A stretch of DNA of 64,000 nt from positions 620,001 to 684,000 of the forward strand of contig NZ_NPMR01000002.1 of NCBI RefSeq assembly GCF_002245215.1, read 5' to 3'. The position numbers were made by a program, and so were the translations under genes. Position 1 is the first letter of the stretch; each line of letters begins with the position of its first letter. Below, one piece after another: positions 9,356 to 16,623 of the stretch. Source of the stretch: Microbacterium sp. Yaish 1. GTDB taxonomy: Bacteria > Actinomycetota > Actinomycetes > Actinomycetales > Microbacteriaceae. The notes under the pieces were generated by a model that was not told where the DNA came from, searched no databases, and was given only the letters and a program-made list of their open reading frames with translations.

Positions 9356-10519
9356 ATGATGGATGCCGTGAAGCTCGCCATCGCCGGAGCCGCACTGCTG
9401 CTCGTGGCGGCGGGCGCGGTCGTCAGCGGCATCCTGCCCCCCGACGACCTCGTCGGCATCGCCGAGCGCGTCGCGCCGATCCTCGCCTTCGTCGTCGCCG
9501 TCACGATCGTGGCGGAGCTGGCGGCGAAGGCCGGCGTGTTCGACGTCGCAGCCGGGTGGCTCGCCCGCGCCTCGCGGGGCCGTACGACGCTGCTGTGGCT
9601 CCTCGTCGTGGCGCTGGCCGTCGTCGCGACGGCTTTCCTGTCGCTCGACACGACCGCCGTGCTCCTCACGCCGGTCGTCGTCGCCGTCGCGCGCGCTAAC
9701 GGACTGCCACCGCTCCCCTTCGCCTTCACGACGGTGTGGCTCGCGAACACCGCGTCACTCGTGCTGCCGGTGTCGAACCTGACGAACCTGCTGGCCCTCA
9801 GTCGGCTGCCCGAGGGCGGACCCCTGGCGTTCCTCGCGCTCATGGGGCCGTCTGCGGCCGTCGCGATCGCGGTGACCGTGGGCCTGCTGTTCGCCATCCA
9901 TCGGCGCTCGCTCGTCGGGCGGTTCGACCCGGCCCCCGTGCCGCGCGTCACCGACCGGATGCAGCTGGTCGTGGCATCCGTCGTCGTCGTCGCGCTCATG
10001 CCGGCCCTCGTCAGCGGCCTGGAGCCGTGGATCCCGGCGACGGTCGCCGCGGCTCTGCTCGTCGGCCTCTTCGCATGGCGCTCGCCCCGTGGGCTGTCGC
10101 TTCGGCTCGTCCCGTGGCAGTTGCTCGTGTTCGCCGCGGGACTGTTCACCGCCATGGCCGCGCTCGAGTCGCTCGGCTCCGCAGCGGTGGTATCGCTGGT
10201 CGCCGGGGAGACCGGCGGGCCGTTCGAGCTGTGGCGCATGGCGGGCACCGCCGTCGTCGCGGCGAACACCGTCGACAACCTGCCCGCTTACCTGCTGCTC
10301 GAGTCGGCGGCGGGAACCCCGGAGCGTCTCGGCGCGCTGCTCATCGGTGTCAACGCGGGCCCGCTCATCACCCCCTGGGCGTCGCTCGCGACGCTGCTCT
10401 GGCACGAGCGGCTGCGCACCGTGGGCGTCGACGTCCCCTGGCGGCGTTTCGTCCTCTGGGGACTCGTCGCCGCGCCCCTCATCGTCGGGCTGTCGGTTCT
10501 CCCGCTCGCCCTCCGCTGA
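9356..10519 (+). CDS. ArsB/SLC13-family (ion transporter superfamily) permease
   Basis: A 387-residue integral membrane protein with about ten to eleven hydrophobic segments. Two helical-hairpin-like motifs mark the IT superfamily: SLDTTAVLLTPVV with WLANTASLVLPVSNLTNLLA in the first half, and AANTVDNLPAYLLL with VNAGPLITPWASLATLLW in the second. These resemble ArsB and related permeases. Arsenite export is possible, but no arsR, arsC or other arsenic gene is nearby, so the substrate is open (arsenite, or an anion such as a carboxylate). The protein is slightly shorter than typical ArsB (about 430 aa). Confidence 0.82.
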   Translation: MMDAVKLAIAGAALLLVAAGAVVSGILPPDDLVGIAERVAPILAFVVAVTIVAELAAKAGVFDVAAGWLARASRGRTTLLWLLVVALAVVATAFLSLDTTAVLLTPVVVAVARANGLPPLPFAFTTVWLANTASLVLPVSNLTNLLALSRLPEGGPLAFLALMGPSAAVAIAVTVGLLFAIHRRSLVGRFDPAPVPRVTDRMQLVVASVVVVALMPALVSGLEPWIPATVAAALLVGLFAWRSPRGLSLRLVPWQLLVFAAGLFTAMAALESLGSAAVVSLVAGETGGPFELWRMAGTAVVAANTVDNLPAYLLLESAAGTPERLGALLIGVNAGPLITPWASLATLLWHERLRTVGVDVPWRRFVLWGLVAAPLIVGLSVLPLALR

Positions 10520-10537
10520 GCTTCCGTCGCTCAGCGG
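10513..10537. terminator. Hairpin terminator between permease and ACT-protein genes
   Basis: Arms 10513-10521 and 10529-10537 form a perfect 9-bp stem (CCGCTGAGC/GCTCAGCGG) with a 7-nt loop overlapping the permease stop codon. A second small hairpin (10538-10552) follows. It lies between convergent genes and lacks a T tract, as is common in actinobacteria. Confidence 0.5.
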
Positions 10538-10559
10538 CACCGCTCAGCGGTGTCGAGAC

Positions 10560-11066
10560 TCACGTCAGGGTGAGGTCGACCTGGATCTCACCCGCGAGAC
10601 GCTCGAGGTCCGCCACGATGTCGGCGGCGTCGAACTCCGCGGGCAGGCGCACCACGACAGTCGCCTCGAACAGCGTGCCGCCCGCCATCGGAGCGTCGAG
10701 GGTGCGGCTGGTCAGCGCGTCGATGCTGAGGGCGTGGGCGCCGATCGCATCGCTCACCTCACGCACGATGCCGGGACGGTCGTTGCCGAGCACCGTGAAT
10801 CGGAGCACCTGGCCGCTCGCGACGACCGGTGCCAACGGCTGGTGAGTCGTGATGCGCAGCAGACCGTCCAGACGCTCGAGCGCTTCGACGAGGCCGGCCT
10901 CGCGATCGGCGGGCACCTCCACCAGCACGATTCCGGCGAATGCGCCGGCAAGTTCCGCGAGTTCGCTGCGCTCCCAGTTGCCGCCGTGCGCTGCGACGGT
11001 GTCGGCGAGCGTGCGGACGAGTCCGACCCGGTCGTCTCCGACGACGGTGAGCACGAGCTGAGTCAT
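10560..11066 (-). CDS. ACT-domain protein, GcvR-like
   Basis: The 168 residues contain two ACT-type ligand-binding modules. The first opens LVLTVVGDDRVGLVRTLADTVAAHGGN and the second LRFTVLGNDRPGIVREVSDAIGAHA (each shown in part by DDRVGLV and NDRPGIV). This tandem layout matches GcvR-like glycine-cleavage repressors and related amino-acid sensors; there is no DNA-binding domain. The regulated pathway is not visible because no gcv gene is in the window. TAGGCT (11079-11074) lies 7 nt before the ATG, so a leaderless mRNA is likely. Confidence 0.85.
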   Translation of the reverse strand: MTQLVLTVVGDDRVGLVRTLADTVAAHGGNWERSELAELAGAFAGIVLVEVPADREAGLVEALERLDGLLRITTHQPLAPVVASGQVLRFTVLGNDRPGIVREVSDAIGAHALSIDALTSRTLDAPMAGGTLFEATVVVRLPAEFDAADIVADLERLAGEIQVDLTLT

Positions 11067-11113
11067 GGCGCCGAGCCTAACCGGCAGCGCTGACCGGCGC
11101 CCCGTGAAACGAC

Positions 11114-11140
11114 AAAACCCCCGGTGATACCGGGGGTTTT
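11114..11140 (-). terminator. Rho-independent terminator of the tRNA operon
   Basis: Arms 11114-11125 and 11129-11140 pair perfectly over 12 bp (AAAACCCCCGGT/ACCGGGGGTTTT) with a 3-nt loop. The stem ends in TTTT on both strands. It lies just downstream of tRNA-Val(GAC), the last gene of the minus-strand tRNA operon. Confidence 0.88.
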
Positions 11141-11146
11141 ACTCGG

Positions 11147-11218
11147 TGCGCGATACTGGGATCGAACCAGTGACCTCTTCCGTGTCAGGGAAGCGCGCTA
11201 CCGCTGCGCCAATCGCGC
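11147..11218 (-). tRNA. tRNA-Val (anticodon GAC)
   Basis: The minus strand folds as a 72-nt cloverleaf: acceptor GCGCGAT/ATCGCGC, anticodon stem CTTCC/GGAAG with loop CTGACAC (GAC, reading GUC), T stem ACTGG/CCAGT with loop TTCGATC, and discriminator A. The chromosome continues CCG rather than CCA, so CCA is added enzymatically. Confidence 0.95.
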
Positions 11219-11245
11219 CTATACAGGCTGTTCAGTTATGAGGCG

Positions 11246-11316
11246 AGGTGGCGACGGGATTCGAACCCGTGTAAACGGCTTTGCAGGCCGGTGCCTAGCC
11301 GCTCGGCCACGCCACC
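11246..11316 (-). tRNA. tRNA-Cys (anticodon GCA)
   Basis: The minus strand has a 7-bp acceptor GGTGGCG/CGCCACC, an anticodon loop with TGCAA (GCA), a T arm with TTCGAAT and discriminator U, as expected for tRNA-Cys. The 71-nt gene has no encoded CCA. Confidence 0.95.
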
Positions 11317-11371
11317 GTGTGTGGTTCTGACCCACGTGCCGGATCACCCTGACGGGAGATCCTCGCACTCG

Positions 11372-11443
11372 AGCGGATGACGAGATTCGAACTCGCGACC
11401 CTCACCTTGGCAAGGTGATGCGCTACCACTGCGCTACATCCGC
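11372..11443 (-). tRNA. tRNA-Gly (anticodon GCC)
   Basis: The minus strand has acceptor GCGGATG/CATCCGC, anticodon stem and loop CACCTTGCCAAGGTG (GCC), a T loop TTCGAAT and discriminator U. It is the first gene of the Gly-Cys-Val operon and has no encoded CCA. Confidence 0.95.
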
Positions 11444-11475
11444 ATTTCGTTCCGGATCGCTCCGGCACTTGTTAA

Positions 11476-11503
11476 ACATTAGCCGACGATCGCACGAGTG
11501 CAA
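11476..11503 (-). promoter_or_regulatory. Predicted promoter of the tRNA Gly-Cys-Val operon
   Basis: On the minus strand TTGCAC (11503-11498) and TAATGT (11481-11476) are separated by 16 bp (17 bp if TTTGCA is taken as the -35). Transcription would start about 25 bp before tRNA-Gly. The local AT-richness contrasts with the surroundings. Confidence 0.6.
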
Positions 11504-11562
11504 AACCGGCGACGCCCCGCGCGTGTCTCGCCGCCGCGTTCGGGAACCGTCGCGGCATCCGG

Positions 11563-11568
11563 TATGCT
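11563..11568 (+). promoter_or_regulatory. Predicted -10 element of tRNA-Val(CAC)
   Basis: TATGCT lies 26 bp before the tRNA 5' end, placing the start of transcription near 11575. A poor TTCGGG lies 18 bp upstream as a possible -35. Confidence 0.5.
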
Positions 11569-11594
11569 CGTGTCTCGGCCCTCACGGGCCAGAT

Positions 11595-11671
11595 GGGCGA
11601 TTGGCGCAGTTGGTTAGCGCGCTTCCTTCACACGGAAGAGGTCGTGGGTTCGAGTCCCGCATCGCCCACCA
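11595..11671 (+). tRNA. tRNA-Val (anticodon CAC), CCA encoded
   Basis: The plus strand has acceptor GGGCGAT/ATCGCCC, anticodon stem CTTCC/GGAAG with loop TTCACAC (CAC, reading GUG), T loop TTCGAGT, discriminator A and a genomically encoded CCA (11669-11671). It is the only one of the four tRNAs here with CCA in the DNA. Confidence 0.95.
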
Positions 11672-11687
11672 TCCCCGCCCCGGCTGC

Positions 11688-11765
11688 CCTCCGCCGAGCA
11701 CGCACCCTCTCCGCGAGAACGCACCGTGCATGGTGCGCGCTCGCGGCATCCGCGCGTTCTCGCGG
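11688..11765 (+). repeat. Intergenic palindromic repeat, copy A
   Basis: This segment contains an internal inverted repeat: CCGCGAGAACGC (11711-11722) and GCGTTCTCGCGG (11754-11765). Its first part, to about 11746, matches the reverse complement of copy B at 12589-12648, including an 18-nt block (11709-11726) with 17 identities. The two copies bracket the VIT1-like gene in inverted orientation. Confidence 0.6.
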
Positions 11766-11791
11766 TGCTCCACATCGCGCGCGGGGACCGG

Positions 11792-12526
11792 TCAGACGGC
11801 GCCGGAGACGCCGAGGAGCGAGCCCACCGTGAAGGTCGCGATCAGCGCGAGGGCCCCGCCGGCGACGACGCGCACGACCGGGCGGAGCGGCGGGCTGTCG
11901 CCGAGACGCGCGCTCAGATACCCGGTGAGAGCGAGAGCGATGAGGACCGCGACGAAGGTGACGGGAACCCGGATGTCGGCGGGCGGCAGGAGGATCGCGA
12001 GAAGCGGCAGCAGCGCGCCGATGGTGAAGGCGAGCGCGCTGGCCCCGGCAGCCGCCCACGGGCTGACCACCTCGTCCTCGGTCAGCCCGAGCTCGGCCTC
12101 GAGGTGCGCGGCGACGACATCGTGCTCGGTCAGTTCCTCCGCGACCCGCCGCGCCGTCTCGGGCGAGAGCCCGCGCTGCTCGTACAGCCCGGCCAGCTCG
12201 AGGAGCTCCGCCTCGGGGGCTTCGATGAGCTCGCGACGCTCCTTCGTGATCATCGCCCGCTGGCTGTCGCTCTGGCTGCTCACCGAGACATACTCGCCGA
12301 GCGCCATCGAGATCGCGCCGCCCACGAGGCCCGCGACGCCGGCGGCGAAGATCGGTGCCGTCTCCGTCGTGGCCCCCGCGACGCCGACGACGAGGGCGGC
12401 GGTCGACACGATGCCGTCGTTCGCGCCCAGGACCCCCGCGCGCAGCCAGTTCAGCCGCCCCGACATGGATGATGCGTGCGGCTCCCCCGGGTGCGCCCCC
12501 GGTACCTCCGAGAACGATTCGCTCAT
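11792..12526 (-). CDS. VIT1/CCC1-family metal transporter (244 aa)
   Basis: The VIT1/CCC1 family exports or sequesters Fe2+/Mn2+. The protein has LRAGVLGANDGIVSTAALVVG in helix 1 (shown in part by GANDGIVST), GGAISMALGEYVSVSSQ in helix 2, an acidic/helical cytoplasmic segment rich in Glu (about residues 75-140) that binds metal in relatives, and three C-terminal helices. ATG at 12526 (MSESFSEV) is chosen because everything upstream is Arg/Pro-rich read-through. The gene stands alone between two inverted repeat copies and next to a tRNA, a setting compatible with past insertion, although its composition matches the surroundings. Confidence 0.88.
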   Translation of the reverse strand: MSESFSEVPGAHPGEPHASSMSGRLNWLRAGVLGANDGIVSTAALVVGVAGATTETAPIFAAGVAGLVGGAISMALGEYVSVSSQSDSQRAMITKERRELIEAPEAELLELAGLYEQRGLSPETARRVAEELTEHDVVAAHLEAELGLTEDEVVSPWAAAGASALAFTIGALLPLLAILLPPADIRVPVTFVAVLIALALTGYLSARLGDSPPLRPVVRVVAGGALALIATFTVGSLLGVSGAV

Positions 12527-12588
12527 GACGCCATGAAACCACCCCGGCGTCCATCGCGGCAGGCCCCCGCGGCCCGAAGACGCAGCAC

Positions 12589-12648
12589 CTCGGCGAGAGC
12601 GCATGGTTTCCGGTACGTTCTCGCGGAGCGGGTGCACTCTCGGCGAGG
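12589..12648 (-). repeat. Intergenic palindromic repeat, copy B (inverted relative to A)
   Basis: The reverse complement aligns with 11688-11746 over about 60 bp, with the best block 12611-12628 (17 of 18 identical). It lies upstream of the VIT1-like gene and downstream of the PemK-like gene. No transposase is present, so a REP/MITE-like element or bidirectional terminator are the main options. Confidence 0.55.
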
Positions 12649-12671
12649 GGCAGGCGCGGCGCCGGCGCGGG

Positions 12672-13235
12672 TCAGCGGGCGGTGCGCCAGCCGTAGCGCT
12701 GTGAGAGGGACTGCGCGACCCGAGCGTAGGTGGTGCGGTCGAGGCCGCCCGCGGTGCGGCGGATGCCGCTCGTCGGCACGAGGTAGATCTGGTCGACGTC
12801 AAGCCACGACGGGCGCCGCTCACGGTCCCAATCCCCCGTCCCGAGCGGGATGTGATCGCGCTCGCCGTCGTGCGGCTTGCTCGTGAGCTTCATGGCCCAG
12901 CTGCGGCCGCTGTCGGCACGCGCGAGCACGAGCAGCGGGCGGTCCTTGCCGCGCGCGGCATCCTCCGCATACGGAACCCATGCCCAGACGATCTCGCCGG
13001 GATCAGGGTGTGCGTCGGGTCGCGGATCGTAGGCGAGCCGCAGGCCGCCGGCATCGGGGAGAGCGACCTCGACGACGGATGCCGCGTCCGCGCCCGCTCC
13101 GCTCGACGCGGACGGCCTGTTCGGGCGAGCCGGCGTGACGGTCCCCGGCCGCGGACGCGTTGTGGCCGGCCGACCCGAGCCACCCGCCGTCCGACGCGGT
13201 CGCAGCAGATCCCACACACGCGAAAGCACACCCAT
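12672..13235 (-). CDS. PemK/MazF-like protein without a partner antitoxin (187 aa)
   Basis: Residues about 78-185 resemble the PemK/MazF fold: PGEIVWAWVPYAED, then GKDRPLLVLARADSG, the typical first strands of these endoribonuclease toxins, and later WLDVDQIYLVP. The N-terminal roughly 55 residues are Pro/Arg/Ala-rich. No small antitoxin gene is adjacent: the flanks are the repeat region and the amt terminator. It may be a domesticated MazF-fold protein, not an active toxin; the catalytic residues cannot be confirmed by eye. TAGGTT (13248-13243) is 7 nt before the ATG, suggesting a leaderless mRNA. Confidence 0.72.
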   Translation of the reverse strand: MGVLSRVWDLLRPRRTAGGSGRPATTRPRPGTVTPARPNRPSASSGAGADAASVVEVALPDAGGLRLAYDPRPDAHPDPGEIVWAWVPYAEDAARGKDRPLLVLARADSGRSWAMKLTSKPHDGERDHIPLGTGDWDRERRPSWLDVDQIYLVPTSGIRRTAGGLDRTTYARVAQSLSQRYGWRTAR

Positions 13236-13361
13236 GCGCCCAAACCTACCCAGCTCGCGAGGCGCGCCGCCTCCGCCTCACCCTCCGCCTCACCTGGCAG
13301 CTCGCGCCGCTTCACCTCTCGCGAAGCGGCGCCGCCTGCCAGCCGGCGCCAACAAGAAACA

Positions 13362-13399
13362 GGGCGGGGCACCGCGGAGTGATCCGCGATGCCCCGCCC
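13362..13399 (-). terminator. Rho-independent terminator of amt
   Basis: A 10-bp GC stem (13362-13371 with 13390-13399) continues after one mismatch into a 5-bp inner stem with a 6-nt loop. On the minus strand it is followed by TGTTTCTTG, a fair T-rich tail, 20 bp after the amt stop. Confidence 0.8.
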
Positions 13400-13419
13400 G
13401 AGTCAGAGCCGAGGTCCGG

Positions 13420-14688
13420 TCAGACCTTCGCGTCGGAGAGGGTGTAGCCGACCTCGCCGTGCATGACCGTGTCGATGCCGGCGATCTCGTCCTCGTTCTT
13501 CACGCGGAAGCCGATCGTCTTCTCGATCGCGAACCCGATGATGAAGGCCAGCACGAAGGAGTAGACGAGGACAGCGAGGGCCGCGATCGCCTGGACGATC
13601 AGCTGGCTGGCGTCGCCGCCCATGAACAGGCCCGTGCCGTTGGCGAAGAAGCCGAGGTAGAGCGTTCCGATGAGGCCGCCGACGAGGTGGATGCCCACGA
13701 CGTCGAGCGAGTCGTCGAAGCCGAGCTTGTACTTCAGCTCGATCGCCAGGGCGCAGGCGGCACCGGCGATGAGGCCGAGCACGATCGCCCAGATCGGGTC
13801 GACCGAAGCGCAGGCAGGGGTGATGGCGACGAGACCCGCGACAGCGCCCGATGCGGCGCCGACGGAGGTGGGCTTGCCGTCCTTGATCTTCTCGACGAGC
13901 AGCCAGGCCAGCAGAGCGGCGGCGGGAGCAGCGATGGTGTTGATGAAGGCGAGCGCGGCGGTGCCGTCGGCGGCGAGCTCGGAGCCCGCGTTGAAGCCGA
14001 ACCATCCGAACCACAGCAGACCGGCGCCGAGGAGCACGAACGGCGGGTTGTGGGGAACGTGGACGCCCTTCTGGAAGCCGACGCGCTTGCCGAGGACCAG
14101 AGCGAGGGCGAGAGCCGCAGCACCGGCGTTGATGTGCACTGCGGTGCCACCGGCGAAGTCGATCGCCCCGACGCCGAAGACGTCCTGCAGACCCTTGGTG
14201 ATCCAGCCGCCGTACTCGAACGAGCCGTCATCGGCGAGGCCGAAGTTGAAGACCCAGCTCGCGACCGGGAAGTAGACCACGGTCGCCCAGACACCGGCGA
14301 ACAGCATCCAAGCGCCGAACTTGGCACGGTCGGCGATCGCTCCGGAGACGAGCGCAACGGTGAGGATCGCGAAGGTTGCCTGGAAGCACACGAACGCCAT
14401 GGGCGGGAAGGCGGCGTCGTCGGGCGTCTCGAGCAGGCTGCTCAGGCCGATCGCGCTCCAGTCGATCGACCACGGGGCGACGGTTCCCTCAGCGCCGGGG
14501 AAGGCGATGGCGTAGCCGAAGAGCACCCAGAGGACGCCGATGAGTCCGAGGGCGCCGAAGCTCATCATCATCATGCTGATGACGCTCTTGGCCTTGACGA
14601 GACCGCCGTAGAAGAATGCGAGTCCTGGCGTCATCAGCAGGACGAATGCGGCCGCGATGAGTATGAATGCGGTGTTGCCTTGATCCAT
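13420..14688 (-). CDS. amt: Ammonium transporter (Amt family)
   Basis: Amt imports ammonium through a trimeric membrane channel. The 422-residue protein has about eleven hydrophobic helices, and both pore histidines are visible in GTAVHINAG and VGIHLVGG. Other family marks are TPGLAFFYGGLV in helix 1 and WFGWFGFNAGSEL. No glnK (PII) gene follows; the next gene downstream is the PemK-like one, past a terminator. About 90 bp upstream is a GlnR-type box (14778-14793), so nitrogen-limitation induction is likely. ATG at 14688 is the natural start. Confidence 0.96.
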   Translation of the reverse strand: MDQGNTAFILIAAAFVLLMTPGLAFFYGGLVKAKSVISMMMMSFGALGLIGVLWVLFGYAIAFPGAEGTVAPWSIDWSAIGLSSLLETPDDAAFPPMAFVCFQATFAILTVALVSGAIADRAKFGAWMLFAGVWATVVYFPVASWVFNFGLADDGSFEYGGWITKGLQDVFGVGAIDFAGGTAVHINAGAAALALALVLGKRVGFQKGVHVPHNPPFVLLGAGLLWFGWFGFNAGSELAADGTAALAFINTIAAPAAALLAWLLVEKIKDGKPTSVGAASGAVAGLVAITPACASVDPIWAIVLGLIAGAACALAIELKYKLGFDDSLDVVGIHLVGGLIGTLYLGFFANGTGLFMGGDASQLIVQAIAALAVLVYSFVLAFIIGFAIEKTIGFRVKNEDEIAGIDTVMHGEVGYTLSDAKV

Positions 14689-14777
14689 CTCGAAGGGAAC
14701 CTCTCTGCAGGGACGCAGGTGTAGCGTCGGGTCCCCTCAGTGTCGAGGTACCCAGTTTCCCCCGACGGCGCAGTCGT

Positions 14778-14793
14778 GTTTCCGAACGGTTAC
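14778..14793 (-). promoter_or_regulatory. GlnR-type operator upstream of amt
   Basis: On the minus strand the sequence reads GTAAC-CGTTCG-GAAAC, an exact match to the actinobacterial GlnR box gTnAc-N6-GaAAc. A weak -10 candidate TACCTC (14750-14745) would put the box near -45, the usual activator position. The same box precedes glnA at 54946. Confidence 0.8.
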
Positions 14794-14853
14794 GCGAGCG
14801 CTCCCCCGGTAAACATCAGGTTTCCTCGCGCCGCACGGGCCCTGGGCAGGTGC

Positions 14854-15882
14854 TCAGGAGTGGGTGAGAGCCACGAGGCGCGAGATGGCGCGCAGGTACT
14901 TCTTGCGGTATCCGCCGCCGAGCATCTCGTCGCCGAAGACCTCGTCGAGAGGCCGGCCCGTGGCGCGGATCGGGATCTGCGCGTCGTAGGCGCGGTCGAC
15001 GAACGCGACGAAGCGCAGGGCGGCCGACTGATCGGTCAACTGCGTGACGTCGCGCAGGCCGATCGTGGAGATGTCGTCGACGAGGCGGATGTAACGCGAC
15101 GGGTGGACCGTCGCGAGGTGCGCGATGACGTCGGCGAAGGGGTCGTCCGAGACGAGACCGGATGCCGCGGCCTCCGCGATCGCCGCCTCGTACTTCTCGG
15201 GGGCGAGCGCGACGGCGTGCCCGTCGACGGCACGCTGCCGGTAGTCGGTGCCGTCGATCCGGATCGTCTGGAAGCTCGCCGACATCGCGTGGATCTCGCG
15301 CAGGAAGTCCTGAGCGGCGAATCGCCCCTCGCCCAGCGCGTTCGGCGGCGTGTTCGAGGTCGCCGCGAGACGCGTGCCCGACGCGACGAGCTCGCCGAGG
15401 AGCCGCGTCATCACCATCGTGTCGCCCGGGTCGTCGAGCTCGAACTCGTCGATGCAGAGCAGATCGGCTCCGCGGAGGAGCTGCACGGTGTTCTGGTAGC
15501 CGACGGCCCCCACGAGCGCGGTGTACTCGATGAACGACCCGAAGTACTTCCGGCGTGCCGGCATCGCGTGATAGATCGCGGCGAGCAGGTGGGTCTTGCC
15601 GACGCCGAAACCGCCGTCGAGGTAGACGCCGGGCTTCGTCTCGGGCGCCTTCTTCGCACGGCGGAACAGCCCCCCGCGCGCCGCGGGGGCGCCGCCCCCG
15701 GCGAACGCCTCGAGGAGGTCCTTCGCCTCCTGCTGCGACGGGTACTGCGGGTCGGCCCGGTACGAATCGAACGTCGCCTCGTCGAACTGCGGCGGCGGAA
15801 CCAGGGCGCCGAGCATCTCGGCGCCGCTCACCTCGGGACGGCGGTCGCTGAGGCGCAGGATTCCGGCGGATGTGCTCGTCAC
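14854..15882 (-). CDS. zapE: Cell division protein ZapE / AFG1-like ATPase
   Basis: A 342-residue P-loop ATPase with Walker A GGFGVGKTHL (about residues 90-99), Walker B LLCIDEFELDD (about 140-150) and sensor-like TSNTPPNAL. In gammaproteobacteria ZapE acts at the Z-ring late in division; mitochondrial relatives aid proteostasis. Its role in actinobacteria is not established. The start is GTG at 15882 (MTSTSAG). TAGGGT (15894-15889) lies 6 nt upstream, indicating a leaderless transcript. It is divergent from the RibD_C gene with 33 bp between starts. Confidence 0.9.
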   Translation of the reverse strand: MTSTSAGILRLSDRRPEVSGAEMLGALVPPPQFDEATFDSYRADPQYPSQQEAKDLLEAFAGGGAPAARGGLFRRAKKAPETKPGVYLDGGFGVGKTHLLAAIYHAMPARRKYFGSFIEYTALVGAVGYQNTVQLLRGADLLCIDEFELDDPGDTMVMTRLLGELVASGTRLAATSNTPPNALGEGRFAAQDFLREIHAMSASFQTIRIDGTDYRQRAVDGHAVALAPEKYEAAIAEAAASGLVSDDPFADVIAHLATVHPSRYIRLVDDISTIGLRDVTQLTDQSAALRFVAFVDRAYDAQIPIRATGRPLDEVFGDEMLGGGYRKKYLRAISRLVALTHS

Positions 15883-15915
15883 GGATCAACCCTAACCGCG
15901 TGAAAGGATGACGCC

Positions 15916-16623
15916 GTGCGTGTGACCGAGATGCTTCCGGAAACCGGCGAGAGCGCCGATTCCACGACGGATGCCGGACGGGAGTGGCTCGCGCGGCGCT
16001 ACCGGCGGGCGCCCGGCGGGTACGTCCGCGTGAACATGGTCACCACCCTCACCGGGTCGGCATCCGGCGGCGACGGGACGAGCGACACGATCACGAGCCC
16101 GACCGACCGCAGCATCCTCGGCATCATCCGCCGGGACGCCGACGTCGTCGTCGTGGGCGCGGAGACCGTACGCGCGGAGGGCTACGTCGTTCCGCGAACG
16201 GCGGCCCTCGCGGTCGTCTCACGGTCGGGGCGTCTCGACGGCCACCGCCTGACCGAGGCCGAGGCCGGGCGCGTCGTCCTCGTCGTCCCCGCCGGCGTCC
16301 ATCCCGAGGCGCCCGCCGGCGTCACCGTCGTCAGCGTCGGCAACGGGCCCGACCTGTCCCCCGCCGACGTGCTCGCCGTCCTGTCGGCCCGCGGGTGGGA
16401 GCGCGTGGTCTGCGAGGGCGGACCGACCCTCGCAGCGCAGTTCGTCGCCGCGGGCGTCGTCGACGAGATCTGTCTCACGGTCGCGCCGCGGATCGGACCC
16501 GTCCGGCATCCGGTCCTGCCGGTCGCGGACGATGTGCCGACCGCCGTCGCGGGTGCGCTGATGGATGCCGCCGGCTTCAGCTATCTGCGGCTGAGCGTCG
16601 GCGCTCGAGCCAGTCGCGGATGA
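15916..16623 (+). CDS. RibD C-terminal-domain (dihydrofolate-reductase-like) reductase
   Basis: The 235 residues form a stand-alone RibD_C domain: YVRVNMVTTLTGSASGGDGTSD near residue 40 (substrate and NADPH region), ADVVVVGAETVRAEGY, and VVCEGGPTLAAQFVAAGVVDE near residue 165. RibD_C domains reduce the ribosyl group of a pyrimidine intermediate in riboflavin synthesis, but stand-alone actinobacterial members are mostly uncharacterised pyrimidine reductases or flavin/F420-linked oxidoreductases. No deaminase domain or rib gene is nearby. The start is GTG at 15916 with AAAGGA about 9 nt upstream. The 3' end overlaps the convergent hydrolase gene by 47 bp. Confidence 0.85.
   Translation: MRVTEMLPETGESADSTTDAGREWLARRYRRAPGGYVRVNMVTTLTGSASGGDGTSDTITSPTDRSILGIIRRDADVVVVGAETVRAEGYVVPRTAALAVVSRSGRLDGHRLTEAEAGRVVLVVPAGVHPEAPAGVTVVSVGNGPDLSPADVLAVLSARGWERVVCEGGPTLAAQFVAAGVVDEICLTVAPRIGPVRHPVLPVADDVPTAVAGALMDAAGFSYLRLSVGARASRG

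Noticed and set aside
9356..10519. A dedicated arsenic-resistance operon around the ArsB-like permease
   Set aside because: No arsR, arsC or acr3 homologue is adjacent; the neighbours are a lipoprotein and an ACT-domain protein.
12672..13235. A complete toxin-antitoxin module
   Set aside because: No partner antitoxin frame with a ribosome site lies on either side of the PemK-like gene.
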